The notes under the pieces were generated by a model. It worked only from the letters and a program-made list of their open reading frames with translations, did no database searches and had not been told where the DNA came from. A stretch of DNA of 64,000 nucleotides from Paludibacteraceae bacterium. Its GTDB lineage: Bacteria > Bacteroidota > Bacteroidia > Bacteroidales > Paludibacteraceae. Position numbers and translations under genes: made by a program. Of this stretch, positions 25,672-34,805 are shown piece by piece (position 1 is the first letter of the stretch; every line of letters begins with the position of its first letter). Location of the stretch: positions 16,904 through 80,903 of the forward strand of contig JAFYSK010000003.1 in NCBI GenBank assembly GCA_017559385.1. Reading direction: 5' to 3'.

Positions 25672-26760
25672 CTATTGGATTATTCCGCCTCCAACAAGTA
25701 GACCATCCTTATAGATCACAAGCGACTGACCAGGTGTGACTCCCCAGACAGGTTGTTCAAAATGGAGTTGCAGAGTAGGAGAAGTCACTTGTTCAGAAGT
25801 TTCTGGCAAGCATATCACAGCAGGTACAGCAGGCGATTTGTATCGAATACGAGCCGTAACTGCAGGTGACTCAGTAAGCCACTCTACATCTCTGATTCGT
25901 ATATCTTGTGCACTAACCACATGGGTCAGTAGATCGTCGTGATCACCTAGCGTGACAGTATTGGTAATAGGATCAATATGCGTGACATGTTTGGGAGCCC
26001 CCAATGCTATGCCTAATCCTTTTCGTTGACCTATGGTATATTGACAGAAGCCACAATGTTGGCCTAGGACTTTGCCATTGGCATCAATATAGTTACCCGG
26101 TTGGGTGTCAATACCCTGTTGAGCCAAGAAGGTACGATAGTCATTATTCGGAATGAAACAGATATCTTGTGACTCAGCTTTTTTGCTTAGCACTTCAAAG
26201 CCATGTTCCAGTGCGATCTGACGCACTTGGGGCTTGGTAAGTCCACCTAGTGGAAAGATCGTTTTACGAAGATTCTCTTCGGTGAGCATCCATAAGAAGT
26301 AGGTTTGATCCTTGTGTGTATCAACCGCATTTTTCAGATAAAAATGTCCACGGTGCTCCGCAATTTGTGCGTAATGGCCTGTAGCCACATAATCACAGCC
26401 GAACTGTTCGGCAGCTTGAAGCAGTTTTCCCCATTTGATATGGGAGTTACACAACACACATGGATTAGGGGTTCTGCCAGCTGCATACTCACTAACAAAA
26501 TTAGAAATGACATGCTGGTAGAATGTCTCACGAAAGTCTAATATATGATGTTCTATGCCTAAAACATGTGCCAAACGTTGTGCTTCCAGGATACTATCCT
26601 CGGAGCAGCACCCTTTGGTATTAGCCAATTCGCTATCTTCCACAAGATCAAAAGTACGAAAGGTGGCTCCCACCAATTCGTAGCCTTGTTCTTGTAAAAG
26701 GATAGCGGCCACAGTGGAATCGATTCCACCAGACATACCTATGAGAACTCGTTTGGACAT
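25672..26760 (-). CDS. mnmA: tRNA-specific 2-thiouridylase MnmA
   Basis: 362 residues. It makes the 2-thio group of uridine 34 in tRNAs for Lys, Glu and Gln, using ATP and a relayed persulfide. Seen are the PP-loop MSGGIDSTVAA (about 9-19), the catalytic Cys in NPCVLCN, ATGHYAQ, KDQTYFLW, the second catalytic Cys in SQDICFIP, and GQRKGLGIA. C-terminal beta domains follow. The phylum often has two mnmA copies; here the Cys pattern CC in GCCSED near residue 52 is also typical. It is 14 bases downstream of the SulP gene, likely in one transcript. Confidence 0.95.
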   Translation of the reverse strand: MSKRVLIGMSGGIDSTVAAILLQEQGYELVGATFRTFDLVEDSELANTKGCCSEDSILEAQRLAHVLGIEHHILDFRETFYQHVISNFVSEYAAGRTPNPCVLCNSHIKWGKLLQAAEQFGCDYVATGHYAQIAEHRGHFYLKNAVDTHKDQTYFLWMLTEENLRKTIFPLGGLTKPQVRQIALEHGFEVLSKKAESQDICFIPNNDYRTFLAQQGIDTQPGNYIDANGKVLGQHCGFCQYTIGQRKGLGIALGAPKHVTHIDPITNTVTLGDHDDLLTHVVSAQDIRIRDVEWLTESPAVTARIRYKSPAVPAVICLPETSEQVTSPTLQLHFEQPVWGVTPGQSLVIYKDGLLVGGGIIQ

Positions 26761-26774
26761 ATCTTGATACTATT

Positions 26775-28502
26775 TTATTTAGATTTAACGATTTCTTCCG
26801 CTCGTGCAAGTGCTCCGTTAATATGATTGCGGATATTCTCTCTACCGATGAGTTTGACTAGACCGGCTTTTTCCAAAGTGTTAAATACATTTTCATTGAC
26901 TCCAGAGAGGACTAGCGTGAGTCCGCAGCGCTGTGAGCGTTGGTATAATTGCTCGAGATTGTGTATACCTGTTGAATCGATGAAGGACACTTTTCGCATG
27001 CGTAAGATACGAACTCGTTGTCCATCAGCTCCTATGCGCTGCGAGATGTCATCAAACTTGTTAGCAATACCAAAGAAGTATGGACCATCAATCTCATATA
27101 CTTCGGTGTAAGGTGGGATATGCAATTTATCCAAATCATTTCCGTTTAGACGGATATCTGTTTGTTGTGCAGGATCAATCTCGCCTGTGAAAGCGCGTAT
27201 TACGGTAGCCTCATTGGTGCGTTTGAGGAATAGTATAATAGCCAGCAATAAACCTATTTCAATAGCAATAGTTAGATCGAAGATAATAGTCAACACGAAA
27301 GTTACGGCCATAACGATGAAGTCAGATTTAGGAGCTTTAGCCAGAGCTACTATAGAGCGCCATTCTGACATATTATAACTCACCACGACAAGGACACCCG
27401 CTAAGCATGCCATAGGTATCATTCCTACTAGCGGGCCAAAAAAGAGCAATACCAGAAGTAGCATCATTGCGTGAACGATACCAGCGACAGGTGTACGACC
27501 ACCATTATTAATATTGGTCATTGTTCGTGCAATAGCGCCAGTTGCAGGGATTCCTCCGAAGAATGGAGTAACCACGTTGGCTACACCTTGCGCAATAAGT
27601 TCGGTATTGGAATTATGCTTATCACCTATTACACCATCAGCAACCATAGCAGATAGTAGTGACTCGATTGCACCTAGCATTGCAATAGTAAATGCAGCAG
27701 GGAAAAGCTCTTGTACAAGACCAAAGAATGTTTGTCCCTCCTCTAAATTGAGTGCAGGTATTTTAGGAGCAGGCATACCTTGTGGAAGTTCATAAAGGTC
27801 TGAAATGGTGGTAATACCTGTTTGTATGCCCAATTTAGATAGCAACCACACAATGAAAGTCATCAATACGATAGCTACTAATGATCCGGGAATCTTTTTA
27901 TGAATCTTAGTTGAAAAAACAATAATAAGAATTGATACTATACCAACCGCTAATGCATACCAGTTGACTGAACCCAAGTTTTGGAAGTAATATATCCATT
28001 TTTGTACAAAATCAGCAGGTATGTTTTCTAATTGCATACCAAACAGGTCATTCATCTGAGTAGAAAAAATGGTAACAGCAATACCGGCAGTAAAACCTAC
28101 GATAACAGGATATGGTACAAACTTAATAATATTTCCCAACTTAAACAATCCCATCATTATCAGCAAAATACCAGCCATAATGGTTGCAATGAGCAATCCG
28201 GCTAATCCGTGTTGTTGAATAATGCCATAAATAATGACGATGAAAGCACCTGTAGGACCACCAATCTGCACTTTGCTACCACCGAAAGCAGAAATCAAGA
28301 AGCCTGCAATGATGGCTGTGACTAATCCCTCAGTAGGTCCAACACCAGACGATATACCAAAGGCTATAGCAAGTGGAATGGCCACTATACCAACTATCAT
28401 TCCGGCAATCGTATCCTGTGCTAGACGTTGTTTGTCATAAGAACGCAAGGTCGAAAATAATTTTGGACGAAAAACATCCTTAAAGGAAAAAAAGTTTTGC
28501 AT
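26775..28502 (-). CDS. SulP family anion transporter with STAS domain
   Basis: 575 residues from the ATG at 28502 (MQNFFSFKDVFRPKLF); codons further up are open but unlikely to be used. It has about 10-14 membrane segments from residue 35 to 430, with the SulP signatures AGMIVGIVAIPLAIAFGISSGVGPTEGL and GGSKVQIGGPTGAF. A C-terminal STAS domain (about 455-560) carries the SFIDSTGIHNLEQL motif, the site phosphorylated in anti-sigma-factor antagonists. SulP proteins carry sulfate, bicarbonate, dicarboxylates or other anions; the substrate here cannot be told. The neighbours do not help in deciding it. Confidence 0.92.
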   Translation of the reverse strand: MQNFFSFKDVFRPKLFSTLRSYDKQRLAQDTIAGMIVGIVAIPLAIAFGISSGVGPTEGLVTAIIAGFLISAFGGSKVQIGGPTGAFIVIIYGIIQQHGLAGLLIATIMAGILLIMMGLFKLGNIIKFVPYPVIVGFTAGIAVTIFSTQMNDLFGMQLENIPADFVQKWIYYFQNLGSVNWYALAVGIVSILIIVFSTKIHKKIPGSLVAIVLMTFIVWLLSKLGIQTGITTISDLYELPQGMPAPKIPALNLEEGQTFFGLVQELFPAAFTIAMLGAIESLLSAMVADGVIGDKHNSNTELIAQGVANVVTPFFGGIPATGAIARTMTNINNGGRTPVAGIVHAMMLLLVLLFFGPLVGMIPMACLAGVLVVVSYNMSEWRSIVALAKAPKSDFIVMAVTFVLTIIFDLTIAIEIGLLLAIILFLKRTNEATVIRAFTGEIDPAQQTDIRLNGNDLDKLHIPPYTEVYEIDGPYFFGIANKFDDISQRIGADGQRVRILRMRKVSFIDSTGIHNLEQLYQRSQRCGLTLVLSGVNENVFNTLEKAGLVKLIGRENIRNHINGALARAEEIVKSK

Positions 28503-28561
28503 AAACCTTAAAAATCTAAAAATCAAATATATGTTATTTGAGCGATAAAAGCATAAAGGAC

Positions 28562-29032
28562 TTACTCATGATGATATGGTTCGCCGCGTAATATTGTCAT
28601 TGCTCGATAAATCTGTTCTACAAAAAAGAGTCGTACCATTTGATGTGAGAAGGTCATTTGGCTAAGCGATATCTGGCCATTTGCTCGTTGGTATACAGCC
28701 TCAGAAAATCCATATGGACCTCCAACCACAAAAACTAAATCTCTGCCCGATGACATTTTTTTTTGTACATAATCCGCAAACTCAACAGAGCGAAACTCTT
28801 TGCCTCTTTCATCCAGCAAAATCATATCTGTAGAAGCCGTCATGTTTCGCAGGATTAGTTCGCCTTCAGCTTGTTTCTGCTGTTCAGATGTTAGTGATTT
28901 CGTATTTTTTAATTCAGGAATTACAGTCAGAGAAAAGGGTATATAATGCCCCAATCGTTTTTGATAATCCTGCAATAGAGCTTGTATATGCGAATCCGTA
29001 GTTTTACCCACTACAAGAAGGGTTATTTTCAT
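28562..29032 (-). CDS. rlmH: 23S rRNA pseudouridine-1915 N3-methyltransferase RlmH
   Basis: 156 residues, a SPOUT-class methyltransferase acting on the 70S ribosome at helix 69. The C-terminal knot is clear: ILLDERGKEFRSVEFA, VFVVGGPYGFSEAV (SAM-binding Gly-rich loop), ISLSQMTFSHQMVRLFFVEQIYRAMTILRGEPYHHE. Length and ends are as in the family. Its start overlaps the TerB-DnaJ gene stop by four bases (coupled translation). Confidence 0.96.
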   Translation of the reverse strand: MKITLLVVGKTTDSHIQALLQDYQKRLGHYIPFSLTVIPELKNTKSLTSEQQKQAEGELILRNMTASTDMILLDERGKEFRSVEFADYVQKKMSSGRDLVFVVGGPYGFSEAVYQRANGQISLSQMTFSHQMVRLFFVEQIYRAMTILRGEPYHHE

Positions 29033-29766
29033 ATTCCTCGTTGTTTTTTAATATATTCGTAAGCCTCGTTAATGGCACGGAACTTTTCGGTAGCTTGTTG
29101 GCGCATCTCCTCACCCATTGTAGCCACTTTATCTGGGTGATATTTCATAGCCATACGGCGGTAGGCCTTCTTGACCTCTTCATCTGTTGCTGAGGGAAGA
29201 ATCTCCAGAGCCGTATATGCCCAATTGACATCTTTATCGCGTTTGTATAGCGCCAGCAATGACTGATAATCAGCATCGCTAACAAGCATGTGCTTGCTGA
29301 TAAGAGAAATAGCATCTAGTTCTAGAGGGTGCATTTCGCCATCCGCATTAGCTAGATCAAGCAGGAGGTGCACTAACTCAAGACGCGTAGAGTAATTCAC
29401 ATGCTTAGATATCTGATCGGATACAGCAACAGCATCAATATCCTTCTTAAGTAATTCCTTGAGTAGCATCAATGCTTGCTTGGCACCTTCTTCACCAAAG
29501 TTACGCACAAGAAATGGCTTGATATAGTTAACTTCAGATTTGAGGATTCGTCCATCAGCCTTGATGACACATGCTACTAACACAATAATAGACACACGCA
29601 CATCACCAGGTGTTGCACCATGATATTGCTGTGAGTTCTGCGTGTAATTCTTTGCTTTGTTAACACCCTCAAAGAGTGACGCAATTAATACCCCAATGAT
29701 TGCCCCTATTGGTCCGCCTCCTAAGACAAATCCGAGCGTGCCGAGAATCCACTTACTTAATGACAT
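29029..29766 (-). CDS. TerB-like and DnaJ-domain protein (DjlA type)
   Basis: 245 residues. An N-terminal Gly-rich hydrophobic segment (about 8-32, LGTLGFVLGGGPIGAIIGVLIASLF) may sit in the membrane. A TerB-like helical domain follows (about 55-165) with the two acidic motifs IKADGRILKSEV and ANADGEMHPLEL. A C-terminal J domain (about 180-245) has the HPD motif in YHPDKV. This is the layout of DjlA, a membrane-linked co-chaperone that stimulates DnaK. Envelope stress is the family's usual context; the exact role here is not known. Confidence 0.88.
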   Translation of the reverse strand: MSLSKWILGTLGFVLGGGPIGAIIGVLIASLFEGVNKAKNYTQNSQQYHGATPGDVRVSIIVLVACVIKADGRILKSEVNYIKPFLVRNFGEEGAKQALMLLKELLKKDIDAVAVSDQISKHVNYSTRLELVHLLLDLANADGEMHPLELDAISLISKHMLVSDADYQSLLALYKRDKDVNWAYTALEILPSATDEEVKKAYRRMAMKYHPDKVATMGEEMRQQATEKFRAINEAYEYIKKQRGI

Positions 29767-29795
29767 TGTTATTGGGATTTTAGGTAGTTATACAT

Positions 29796-30587
29796 TTAGT
29801 GATTAGTTAGATATTGTAACGCCATTGGCACATCCTCAGGTGTATCAATACCTATAGAGGCATGGTCAGTACGAGCAACTTGGATAGTCAAACCATTCTC
29901 TAGCCATCGCAGTTGTTCTAGAGATTCGGTTTTCTCTAATTGCGATGATGGCAATTGGATAATCAAGCCAAGTACATCAGCACGATATGCATACATACCT
30001 ATATGGCGATAGTATGGACCAGATTGTAGCCATTGAGCAGGATCCACACCGCGCATATAAGGAATAACACTACGCGAGAAGTACAATGCCTTGCCAATAA
30101 CGATAGGATGTTTATTGGATGCACCGTGGGCAATAGCCACCTTTACATAGTTAGGATTCTGCAAGTCATCATAACTGTCTTTGTTGGTAAAAGGATGTAC
30201 TAAGGTAGCTATCTCAGTAGGGAAGCAAGACATTAGTGCACGTATCTGATCTGGCTGGATAAATGGTTCATCGCCTTGTATATTGACTACCACAATCTCA
30301 GAATCAGGTAGTTCACCTGCTATTTGATGACGACAGAGTGTATATGCTTCATATACGCGATCGGTACCACAAGTATGATCAGGTGATGTCATCAGCACGT
30401 TTCCACCAAAAGCCTTGACACAATCATATATACGGTCATCATCTGTAGCAACAACCACATGCTCAAGCACTTGAGATGCTTGTTCATAGACACGTTGGAT
30501 CATAGTCTTACCACCAAGATCAATCAGCGGTTTTCCGGGAAAACGCGAACTAGCAAAACGAGCAGGTATAATACCTATAAATTGCAT
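29796..30587 (-). CDS. kdsB: CMP-KDO synthetase KdsB
   Basis: 263 residues. It activates KDO with CTP for the inner core of lipopolysaccharide. Motifs: IIPARFASSRFPGKPL at the N-terminus (nucleotide binding), VVVATDDDRI, GGNVLMTSPDHTCGTDRVYEA, VVNIQGDEPFI and HIGMYAYR. The C-terminus IGIDTPEDVPMAL is typical. It sits 47 bases after the Wzc gene, so a common transcript with the polysaccharide export genes is possible. Confidence 0.95.
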   Translation of the reverse strand: MQFIGIIPARFASSRFPGKPLIDLGGKTMIQRVYEQASQVLEHVVVATDDDRIYDCVKAFGGNVLMTSPDHTCGTDRVYEAYTLCRHQIAGELPDSEIVVVNIQGDEPFIQPDQIRALMSCFPTEIATLVHPFTNKDSYDDLQNPNYVKVAIAHGASNKHPIVIGKALYFSRSVIPYMRGVDPAQWLQSGPYYRHIGMYAYRADVLGLIIQLPSSQLEKTESLEQLRWLENGLTIQVARTDHASIGIDTPEDVPMALQYLTNH

Positions 30588-30634
30588 AATTTTGATTTCT
30601 ATAATGCAAATAAGTTATACTATTAGGAAGACTA

Positions 30635-33118
30635 TTAATCCTCGTCGTCCTCGATATATTGATATGGTGTTTCGTGTTTTTTCTTAGAGAGACGAGTACG
30701 GATATAGTCAAATCCATATTTGCTCTTCTTATTCTTGCCACCATAACCATAACCGTAACCGTATCCGTAGCCATAACCATAGCCATAACCATAGCCATAG
30801 CCTCCATACTTAGTTCCATAGCCATAACCATAGCCATAGCCTTTACCAGACTTATTGGTAATATCAGAAAGCACAAGGTTAACCTTATCATTATGATATT
30901 CGCCAATGGTTTCCAAAGTTTGCTTAGCAAAGCGTTTATCCGTTACCATACAACGAACCACATATAGTGTTATATCACTTTGCTCGATCAATGCCATCGC
31001 ATCTGGTACAATACCTACAGGTGATGAGTCAATAACGACATAAGTATATCGTTGACGAAGTTCTGCAATCATTTGCAATAGTTTTTCACAACGAATAAGT
31101 TCTCCTGGGTTAGGTGGAATAGTACCCGCAGCAATCACATCAAAGCCAAGTTCCTCATGATGGATAATGATATCATCCAATGTGCAGTCGCCAATAAGAT
31201 AGTTAGTAACACCCACAGGAGCCTCCAAACCTAATTTCTCGTGTACGTCGGGTTTACGAATATCCATATCAATCAACAGAGTTGGATTGCCCGTCATAGA
31301 GTACAAAGAAGCAAGATTAGTAGAGATATATGTCTTACCATCACCAGATTGTGTAGATGTGATACTAACCACGATATCTGTCTTACGCATAACCTTGAAC
31401 TCGATACGCATACGAATATTACGGAGCATTTCCGCATAACTTGAGCGCGGTTTCTTGCGTACATATGTTGGGTCTTGCGACTTCACGTGACGTAGCAAGC
31501 CAAGCACATCGAAAGATGAAAGTCGCTCCGCTTCTTTGAGAGTACGAATTTTATTGTTAAGCAATTCTGATAGGATAAGCAATATAAGTGGGATAAGCAA
31601 ACCAAATGCTAAGTATGAAATGGTATTTTTGCGTTTCTCCTTGCTGTTCATTGCATAAGTAGTGCGGGCGCGGTCCATAATCTCGCTATCAGGTGTATTA
31701 CCAGCCTTTTGGATTTCAGCCTCAGCTCGTTTTTGGAGGAAGAAGGTATAGTAGTTATCATCGATACGATAGTTACGCTCGATGGCTACCATTTGCAATT
31801 CTTTTTCTGGCAGCGAACGAATTTCACGCTCCACCTCACGCATACGTACATTGAGATCCTTCTTCTCAATTTCTAGCGAAGCAGTCATGGAGTTGACAAT
31901 CTCTGCAATGGCCGACTTCACATTCTCAATATCGGTGCTGTACTTAGCATAGAACACATTCTTCTCGCTCAGTTCTCCGCGTTGAATCTGCAAGTCGTTG
32001 AGTTGTTGTACCAACTGCATGAGCATTGGCTCATTCAAACCTAGAGTAGATGGTGCAATAACGGCCCCTTGTTCAATCTTTTTATCCAAGTAATTAGATA
32101 GGTACTCCAAGTATGTTTCTTTCAAACGAAGTGCCATTTGTTGTTGATCATATTGACTAGCCTTAGACATAAGACCACCGGCGTAGGAATTGACATCAAC
32201 AAACTTATTCTCCTGGCGGAAATCGGTCATAGCACCCTCGCTCTTGCTAAGGCTCTTTTGTAGAACTTCGAGCTGACCATTGATAAAAGCGATAGACTTC
32301 TCAGCTACCATATTCTTGCGTTCGACATTTTGCAAGAGATATATCTCGCACAACTTATCAATAAAGTCACGATCACGCTCAGGCGTTTCGCTAATCAACT
32401 GAATACCAAGCACAGTACTACGCTCGGTAACAAAATTAAGCTGCAAGCGACTAGAAAACTCATCTGTGAGGCTTTCGTGCGAACGGAAACGGAAATAGAT
32501 ATGTTGCCCCTGTGCCATCATAATATGGGTAGGCCATATACGAGCGGTAAATAGTGAGGTTTGAAGTTCCTCACCATAATGCGTTACATAGCTAAAAGGA
32601 TAATCCTCATTGGTGGAAGTAATCAGCAACGAACCATCCGATTGCACTTGGCAACGGAACAAATGTTGATAGGCCATAGGATCAATATGCGCCGTTTCGA
32701 CAGTAATAGGCGTATTACGATAGATATTACGAGTCTTGAATCGTCCTTTCGTAATATACTCCACATTCATGAATGGTAAGGAGTCAACTGTTCGGCCAAT
32801 CAAATCATAACTACCTATAATGATCAATTGGTTGTTGACATTGGTATATCCTGCACCTACGCCAAAACCTTGCATGATTGATGCAGATCCATATCCAGCA
32901 TTACTACTTGACTCCTTGATAATCATTGTACCAGTAGTAAGGTAACGCTCTATCACACGTTTATTTTTGAGAAAAGCTAATGATAATGCTACAACAGCGG
33001 CTATAGCAAATAAATACCAATGGTGAATGATACGAACCACCCACTCCATCAAATCAAAATTAGAGTTTTCTTCCTCCATTGGCGTCATGCCATTTTGCAG
33101 AACTTCATCTTGTGCCAT
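30635..33118 (-). CDS. wzc: Wzc-like chain-length regulator and tyrosine autokinase with Gly-Tyr tail
   Basis: 827 residues. Inner membrane co-polymerase and BY-kinase that controls capsule or exopolysaccharide export. First membrane segment about 32-50, a Wzz-like periplasmic part with coiled coils (about 60-490), second membrane segment about 498-518 (ISYLAFGLLIPLILLILSELL). The cytoplasmic kinase has Walker A STQSGDGKTYISTN, Walker A' TLLIDMDIRKPD and Walker B YVVIDSSPVG. BY-kinases end in a cluster of Tyr that are phosphorylated in trans. Here that cluster is replaced by GY repeats with 15 Tyr (about 755-790; DNA 30742-30843) plus a few more Tyr before the acidic end YIEDDED. The GY run is encoded by a 6-base tandem repeat, so its length may vary by slippage. 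Confidence 0.92.
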   Translation of the reverse strand: MAQDEVLQNGMTPMEEENSNFDLMEWVVRIIHHWYLFAIAAVVALSLAFLKNKRVIERYLTTGTMIIKESSSNAGYGSASIMQGFGVGAGYTNVNNQLIIIGSYDLIGRTVDSLPFMNVEYITKGRFKTRNIYRNTPITVETAHIDPMAYQHLFRCQVQSDGSLLITSTNEDYPFSYVTHYGEELQTSLFTARIWPTHIMMAQGQHIYFRFRSHESLTDEFSSRLQLNFVTERSTVLGIQLISETPERDRDFIDKLCEIYLLQNVERKNMVAEKSIAFINGQLEVLQKSLSKSEGAMTDFRQENKFVDVNSYAGGLMSKASQYDQQQMALRLKETYLEYLSNYLDKKIEQGAVIAPSTLGLNEPMLMQLVQQLNDLQIQRGELSEKNVFYAKYSTDIENVKSAIAEIVNSMTASLEIEKKDLNVRMREVEREIRSLPEKELQMVAIERNYRIDDNYYTFFLQKRAEAEIQKAGNTPDSEIMDRARTTYAMNSKEKRKNTISYLAFGLLIPLILLILSELLNNKIRTLKEAERLSSFDVLGLLRHVKSQDPTYVRKKPRSSYAEMLRNIRMRIEFKVMRKTDIVVSITSTQSGDGKTYISTNLASLYSMTGNPTLLIDMDIRKPDVHEKLGLEAPVGVTNYLIGDCTLDDIIIHHEELGFDVIAAGTIPPNPGELIRCEKLLQMIAELRQRYTYVVIDSSPVGIVPDAMALIEQSDITLYVVRCMVTDKRFAKQTLETIGEYHNDKVNLVLSDITNKSGKGYGYGYGYGTKYGGYGYGYGYGYGYGYGYGYGYGGKNKKSKYGFDYIRTRLSKKKHETPYQYIEDDED
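30742..30843 (-). repeat. Hexamer tandem repeat encoding (Gly-Tyr)n in wzc
   Basis: Units of ggctat/ggttat/ggttac: ten in one run, then an interrupting TKYG, then four more. Synonymous third-base differences show that the run is not a very recent single expansion. Confidence 0.85.
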
Positions 33119-33168
33119 ATATGATTTTAACTATTTAAATGTTCAAACTAAAAGATATCAACCATTTT

Positions 33169-33921
33169 TTACCACACTCCAGGTATGTAATTCAAAACGG
33201 TAATGAGCAATGACACTGAGCTAGTAATCAAAGCCAAGAAACCGCTATAACTAGATTGCTTATAAAAACTACCGCTATCACGACTAACATATATCAAATC
33301 GTTTGGATAGACATAGTAGTACTTAGAGTCAATAATGGAGTTGGTACGTACATCAAACTCAAGCACCTCAGGCTCAGCATTTCCTCTAGGACGAACAATA
33401 CGCACATGACGACGATCACCAGAATTCATCAAGTCGCCAGTCATGGCCAATGCTTGAAAAATGGTCATACGCTCCTTATAGATGGTATATGTACCCGAAT
33501 TAGCATCTCCTAACACGGTAAACTTCTTGTTGTACAAGGCCAACTTTACATCGGCATCAGGAATAATCTCACGGAAAGCTTTGCACAATGTATCTTGGGC
33601 TTCTAGCTCCGTCAGGCCTACCAACTTGACTGGTCGCAAGAAAGGTATATCCACCGTACCATCCGAATAGATACGATAGGAGTTTGCGTATTGTCCCGAA
33701 CCGTTAGAGTTGGCCGACAAAGTCTTAGCTATCGTTTCATCCATCGTTACCACACGATAGATAATCTCATCATTAACTTGCAATCGATAAGGCTCATAGA
33801 CCGCAGAATCATATTGAGGAAGATCATCTCGTTCTTGCAACAATCCTACTTGACGATAGCCATAACAACTGCTCATCAGTAACGCTATCAAAGCGAGCAA
33901 TACAATATTCTTGATTTTCAT
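33169..33921 (-). CDS. wza: Polysaccharide export lipoprotein (Wza/OPX type), second of a tandem pair
   Basis: 250 residues from the ATG at 33921 (MKIKNIVLLALIALLMSSC, lipobox SSC). It belongs to the outer membrane polysaccharide export family: a Poly_export domain (about 40-130, YRLQVNDEIIYRVVTMDE, and IPFLRPVKLVGLTELEAQDTL), then a SLBB-like beta-grasp domain (about 140-215, TIYKERMTIFQALAMTGD). It ends in a hydrophobic stretch (about 225-245). The length is shorter than E. coli Wza (about 380). The paralogue just upstream is alike in layout (EALAMAGD against QALAMTGD; YYIEPNDVIYIQR against YYVYPNDLIYVSR), so the two genes come from a tandem duplication. It works with the Wzc kinase. Confidence 0.88.
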   Translation of the reverse strand: MKIKNIVLLALIALLMSSCYGYRQVGLLQERDDLPQYDSAVYEPYRLQVNDEIIYRVVTMDETIAKTLSANSNGSGQYANSYRIYSDGTVDIPFLRPVKLVGLTELEAQDTLCKAFREIIPDADVKLALYNKKFTVLGDANSGTYTIYKERMTIFQALAMTGDLMNSGDRRHVRIVRPRGNAEPEVLEFDVRTNSIIDSKYYYVYPNDLIYVSRDSGSFYKQSSYSGFLALITSSVSLLITVLNYIPGVW

Positions 33922-33937
33922 ACTTCGTTCTATGAGC

Positions 33938-34780
33938 TTAATTATTTTTACCAGATGTATCGGCAGCATTTATAATACGTACCACCAATCCATATACAAA
34001 ACCGCCGAATGCGAGTGTAGTAGCTGCAACACTAATCGTAGTGGTAACAGAGTTGACGCCAAAGCTTTGACCTTTAATTCGCTGGATATAAATCACATCA
34101 TTAGGTTCGATATAGTAGAACTCTGAGTTGATAATATCCTTAGAGCGAACATCAAACATCTTCACCTGAGTCTCTCCTTCCGTCTCACGCACTATACGCA
34201 CCTTACTTCTATCGCCAAAATCGCCTATATCACCCGCCATGGCTAGCGCCTCATATATAGTCACTTTCTCCTTAGGAATAGTAAAAGTACCACTTCCTTT
34301 GTCGCTAATAACGCTAAACGAACGACGAACAATATTCACCTCAACAGACAGCATCTGATAGTCGCCATACCCAGACACATAGGTAGATAGCTCTTGCTCC
34401 AACACATGTTTGATCTCGCGAGTAGTCATGCCACGAGCAGGCACTCGCCCCACCATAGGGAAATCAATAGTACCATCCTCTAACACCAGATAGGTATATA
34501 AATCATATGATCCACCCGCAGATGAACTTTGACGAATCTGCGAGCTATTGATTCCAGTACCTGTCGGATTAAACATCTTGCTCACTCGTTCGTCGATTGA
34601 ATAGACATACACATACAATCGGTCACCAACACGCACCTGGTAATCTTCATATGTCAAGGTATCCGCATACGAAGGGATACCGCGTTGACCTGGCTCTTGC
34701 ATCAAATTCACTCGTCTGCTAGTAACACACGACGCTAGCAGCAAAGGAAGAATCAATATTAAAATGCTCTTTATTTTCAT
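33938..34780 (-). CDS. wza: Polysaccharide export lipoprotein (Wza/OPX type), first of a tandem pair
   Basis: 280 residues from the ATG at 34780 (MKIKSILILILPLLLASC, lipobox ASC). Poly_export domain (about 40-135, YQVRVGDRLYVYVYSIDE and IDFPMVGRVPARGMTTREI), SLBB-type domain (about 145-235, TIPKEKVTIYEALAMAGDIGDFGDR) and a hydrophobic C-terminal segment (about 245-270). It forms or caps the outer membrane channel for polysaccharide. The start is 25 bases after the oxidoreductase stop and 16 bases lie between this gene and its paralogue; all are probably one transcript. Confidence 0.88.
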   Translation of the reverse strand: MKIKSILILILPLLLASCVTSRRVNLMQEPGQRGIPSYADTLTYEDYQVRVGDRLYVYVYSIDERVSKMFNPTGTGINSSQIRQSSSAGGSYDLYTYLVLEDGTIDFPMVGRVPARGMTTREIKHVLEQELSTYVSGYGDYQMLSVEVNIVRRSFSVISDKGSGTFTIPKEKVTIYEALAMAGDIGDFGDRSKVRIVRETEGETQVKMFDVRSKDIINSEFYYIEPNDVIYIQRIKGQSFGVNSVTTTISVAATTLAFGGFVYGLVVRIINAADTSGKNN

Positions 34781-34805
34781 CTCGTAATACACTAAAGTCT
34801 TACTA

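Noticed and set aside
30742-30843. Possible CRISPR or spacer array
   Set aside because: The hexamer units have no spacers of constant length, they are within the frame of the Wzc kinase and encode Gly-Tyr; there are no cas genes.
30550-30930. Met-Ala-rich 126-codon frame opposite or beside wzc
   Set aside because: It is a shifted reading of the Gly-Tyr repeat; composition is purely repeat-made.
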